Part shown: positions 6,901-7,446 of the stretch, in pieces
How positions within the stretch are numbered: the stretch's first letter is position 1
How the letters are laid out: each line of letters opens with the position of its first letter
Assembly (NCBI GenBank): GCA_903858075.1
Contig: CAIOHI010000309.1
Span: 1-7,446, forward strand
Origin: an uncultured Actinomycetes bacterium
Lineage (GTDB): Bacteria; Actinomycetota; Acidimicrobiia; Acidimicrobiales; Ilumatobacteraceae
DNA length: 7,446 nucleotides
Direction of reading: 5' to 3'
The notes under the pieces: generated by a model
Database searches by the model: none
What the model was told of the DNA's origin: nothing
Seen by the model: the letters and a program-made list of their open reading frames with translations, nothing else
Made by a program: the position numbers and the translations under genes

Positions 6901-7446
6901 ACCATGGTGCGTGTTGGTGTTTCTGGAACCGTATAGGTCAACTGATTGCCAGTAGAAACATTGACGCCATAATTTGTGCAGTCAGTAGCAGCACAAATGG
7001 TGACTTGGTAATCGCTAATTGCTGCACCTCCATTAGATGTTGGTGCGCTCCAATCAATTTTTACCCCACCAACGTTGTTGGCTACTGCTGTTGCATTAGT
7101 AGGTATGCCTGGCACGGTGCGTGGGGTGACCTCGCTCGACCGAGCAGAATAACCACCCGTTCTCGCAGCATTCACCGCAGCAACCTGGAACGTGTAACCC
7201 GTACCATTCGTCAACCCCGTCACCGTTGCCGATGTTGCAGACGACACCGCATCAACAAACGTGGTGCACTCGGTCGTGCAATACTGCACCACATAATCAG
7301 TAACTGCTGCACCACCCGTATCAACAGGTGCGCTCCACGTTAAATTCACTGTCCGATCACCAGGAGTACCAGCAACACCAGTTGGTGCACCAGCAACCGT
7401 ACGAGGAGTCACACCACCAGAAGTGGCCTCACCACCCACACCAGCA
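3606..7446 (-). CDS. Giant FN3 repeat protein, probably secreted or surface-exposed, C-terminal part (5' end beyond window)
   Basis: The frame is open through the right edge. The first possible start inside the window is a GTG at 7439, preceded by in-frame Gly and Ala codons that continue the repeat, so it is internal and the N-terminus lies outside. At least 1,277 residues are visible. They form 13 consecutive FN3 domains of 93-113 residues plus the end of a preceding one. Each domain has the strand-B tryptophan (VxVSWxAP), a strand C of the DYxVQ kind, GLTxGTxYTF and VAAxNxAGT in strands E-F, and most end in a TPRxV linker. Ten consecutive domains and the last carry a CxxxxC-type pair, which suggests disulfides and hence export. 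The end is an acidic tail, SDDDSD, with no LPxTG motif or C-terminal membrane segment. Lysine and arginine are sparse, and serine, threonine, alanine and glycine abundant. No catalytic domain is visible; adhesion or a structural surface role is inference. Any signal peptide would lie outside the window. Confidence 0.93.
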   Translation of the reverse strand, partial: AGVGGEATSGGVTPRTVAGAPTGVAGTPGDRTVNLTWSAPVDTGGAAVTDYVVQYCTTECTTFVDAVSSATSATVTGLTNGTGYTFQVAAVNAARTGGYSARSSEVTPRTVPGIPTNATAVANNVGGVKIDWSAPTSNGGAAISDYQVTICAATDCTNYGVNVSTGNQLTYTVPETPTRTMVGYRWSFLVRAVNVAGPGAQTALIGPVDPKRVANAPSNVVATVNNTGGVGVTWSAPSANGANISDYIVQYCTGGTCTTYDDGVSATASVSVIGLVKGIAYTFKVAAVNTAGTSSYSVPSNEVTPRSVAEAPTNATATANNTGGVVVSWTAPTDNGGAAITDYTVQSCVSGTCTSFAHSPVSIATSQTVTGLTKGTAYTFKVAAVNAAGTSLFANAAAAATPRAVTGEPTDLVGTPGNAQVALTWRAPSATNGSAISNYIVQSCISTTCSVVARDVSATASQIVTSLSNGTTYTFKVAAVNEAGTSSYITSLGYTPRTVPDAPTSVTAAADSTGGVVVSWTAPQFNGGSAITDYTVQSCLNTTCTTFTRTASTSTSATVTGLTKGTSYTFQVAAVNIAGTGLFAKASGSGATPRAVPGTPTNLAGVVGNAQVALTWTAPANNGDEISDYEVKWCLGASCTAFAHTASADTSITVNNLTNGSAYTFQVAAKNAAGTGTAVVSGSLTPRTVPTAPLSVLGTVGNQQVALSWNVPSSNGGAAITDYIVQSCTGGTCTTFNDGTGTVTSATVTGLTNGTAYTFQVAAKNIAGDSPYSTASTSITPRTVPDAPTAVTATADNTGGIDVSWSAPSNNGGASITDYTLQSCISSTCTTVSRSLSTDTSTKVSGLVKGTAYTFQVAAVNVAGTSLYSTKSAAATPRAVAGTPTDIVGVVGNTQVVLTWTAPVANGAAITDYVVQACAGSSCSTFAHNASAVAGITVTGLTNGTIYTFKISAVNLAGTGSAGTSSAYTPRTVPNAPTNVRAVPDNTTGIDVSWTAPANNGGSAITDYVVEYATENTEYVVFADGVSTGTSVKVTGLTQGVEYTFRVAAKNIAGQGAYSGETAYAKAIARTKPGKPTASVSSTIDGAVNVEWKFETSQTNGGAEIEEFNVEWARVGTNTWSSQSSDEQTIRLEGLSIGLQYKFRITATNAAGTSEKSAEVVAIPYIPPQSPTNLSATVTEEGIVTLSWKAPVDTGGNALTQYFIGFCTGIVESCKNRTTIKVGSNGILTTSITFRELAGTYTYYVAAANDAGREDCADLKKIKCGASVRVVVGSDDDSD
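4527..5093 (-). repeat. Two-domain A-B unit 3 (D9-D10)
   Basis: A 567-base pair: D9 has DNTGGIDVSW and GLVKGTAYTF and ends ATPRAV; D10 has GNTQVVLTW and GLTNGTIYTF and ends YTPRTV. It is separated from unit 2 by a single type-B domain, D8 (5094-5378), which breaks the strict alternation. Confidence 0.6.
5379..5948 (-). repeat. Two-domain A-B unit 2 (D6-D7)
   Basis: A 570-base pair with the same order and linkers: D6 has DSTGGVVVSW and GLTKGTSYTF and ends ATPRAV; D7 has GNAQVALTW and LTNGSAYTF and ends LTPRTV. It directly follows unit 1 in the protein, so D4 to D7 read A-B-A-B. Confidence 0.65.
5949..6521 (-). repeat. Two-domain A-B unit 1 (D4-D5)
   Basis: A 573-base pair of domains: type A (D4, with NNTGGVVVSW and GLTKGTAYTF, ending ATPRAV) followed by type B (D5, with GNAQVALTW and SNGTTYTF, ending YTPRTV). 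The A-to-B linker ends in PRAV and the B-to-A linker in PRTV, as in the other two units. Confidence 0.65.

Larger units (their letters stand above)
3609..7394 (-). repeat. Tandem array of 13 FN3 domains
   Basis: Numbering domains from the N-terminal side, the minus-strand blocks are: D1 7113-7394, D2 6807-7112, D3 6522-6806, D4 6231-6521, D5 5949-6230, D6 5658-5948, D7 5379-5657, D8 5094-5378, D9 4806-5093, D10 4527-4805, D11 4230-4526, D12 3948-4229, D13 3609-3947. Boundaries were set just after each TPRxV-type linker. Two subtypes are visible. Type A has a (N/D)xTGG(V/I) motif before the strand-B tryptophan and usually KGT before YTF (D3, D4, D6, D9; D11 is similar). Type B has GN(A/Q/T)QV in the first position and NGT or NGS in the second (D5, D7, D8, D10; D1 is similar). 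D2, D12 and D13 are divergent. Confidence 0.88.

Noticed and set aside
3751..7343. Many plus-strand open frames of 70-170 codons opposite the FN3 array, several sharing a recurring motif like FFAATWKVYA
   Set aside because: They recur with the FN3 domain period and are the antisense reading of the conserved QVAA/YTF segment. They have no consistent ribosome binding sites and are explained entirely by the minus-strand gene.
3609..7394. Regular repeats as a CRISPR array or DNA minisatellite
   Set aside because: The repeat unit is about 285 bases, keeps the reading frame and varies as a protein-coding domain does, with no short identical repeats or unique spacers.
7437..7439. GTG at 7439 as the start of the FN3 protein
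   Set aside because: In-frame codons continue to the window edge (Gly, Ala), and the residues around the GTG form the end of a preceding FN3 domain. No start region or signal peptide is present.

Overview
The window suggests a free-living bacterium with roughly balanced base composition. It is most plausibly an actinobacterium, perhaps of the aquatic Acidimicrobiia or Ilumatobacter kind. The main clue is the very long fibronectin type III (FN3) repeat protein, whose domains are joined by linkers such as TPRTVPDAPT, a style common in large surface proteins of those lineages. Tightly packed genes with AAGG-type ribosome binding sites are compatible with this. The assignment is an inference from protein style, not from a marker gene.

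Layout, left to right. (1) Positions 1-359, plus strand: the C-terminal part of ThrH, a HAD-family phosphoserine phosphatase/homoserine phosphotransferase, cut by the left edge. (2) Positions 373-1590, minus strand: AlaA-type alanine aminotransferase, convergent with thrH with only 13 bases between stop codons. (3) Positions 1661-3587, minus strand: a tight three-gene cluster that reads, in transcription order, zinc-dependent alcohol dehydrogenase, SRPBCC-fold protein and VOC-fold (glyoxalase-like) protein, with gaps of 7 and 9 bases. (4) Positions 3606-7446, minus strand: the C-terminal 1,277 or more residues of a giant FN3 protein, open at the right edge, whose stop lies 18 bases before the dehydrogenase start.

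Everything from the right edge to position 373 is on the minus strand and could lie on one or more polycistronic messages. The dehydrogenase, SRPBCC and VOC genes look like a small metabolic operon with an unknown substrate. ThrH and AlaA both belong to amino-acid metabolism (serine/threonine and alanine). The FN3 protein is probably exported: 11 of its 13 visible domains carry a cysteine pair placed to form a disulfide across a beta-hairpin.

The most unusual content is in the FN3 gene. It has a regular cysteine-pair pattern, two alternating domain subtypes that form a higher-order repeat of about 570 bases, and a divergent C-terminal end with extra cysteines and an acidic tail but no recognisable anchor. 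I saw no RNA genes, insertion sequences, CRISPR arrays, phage genes or origins. No stretch longer than about 70 bases lacks a gene.
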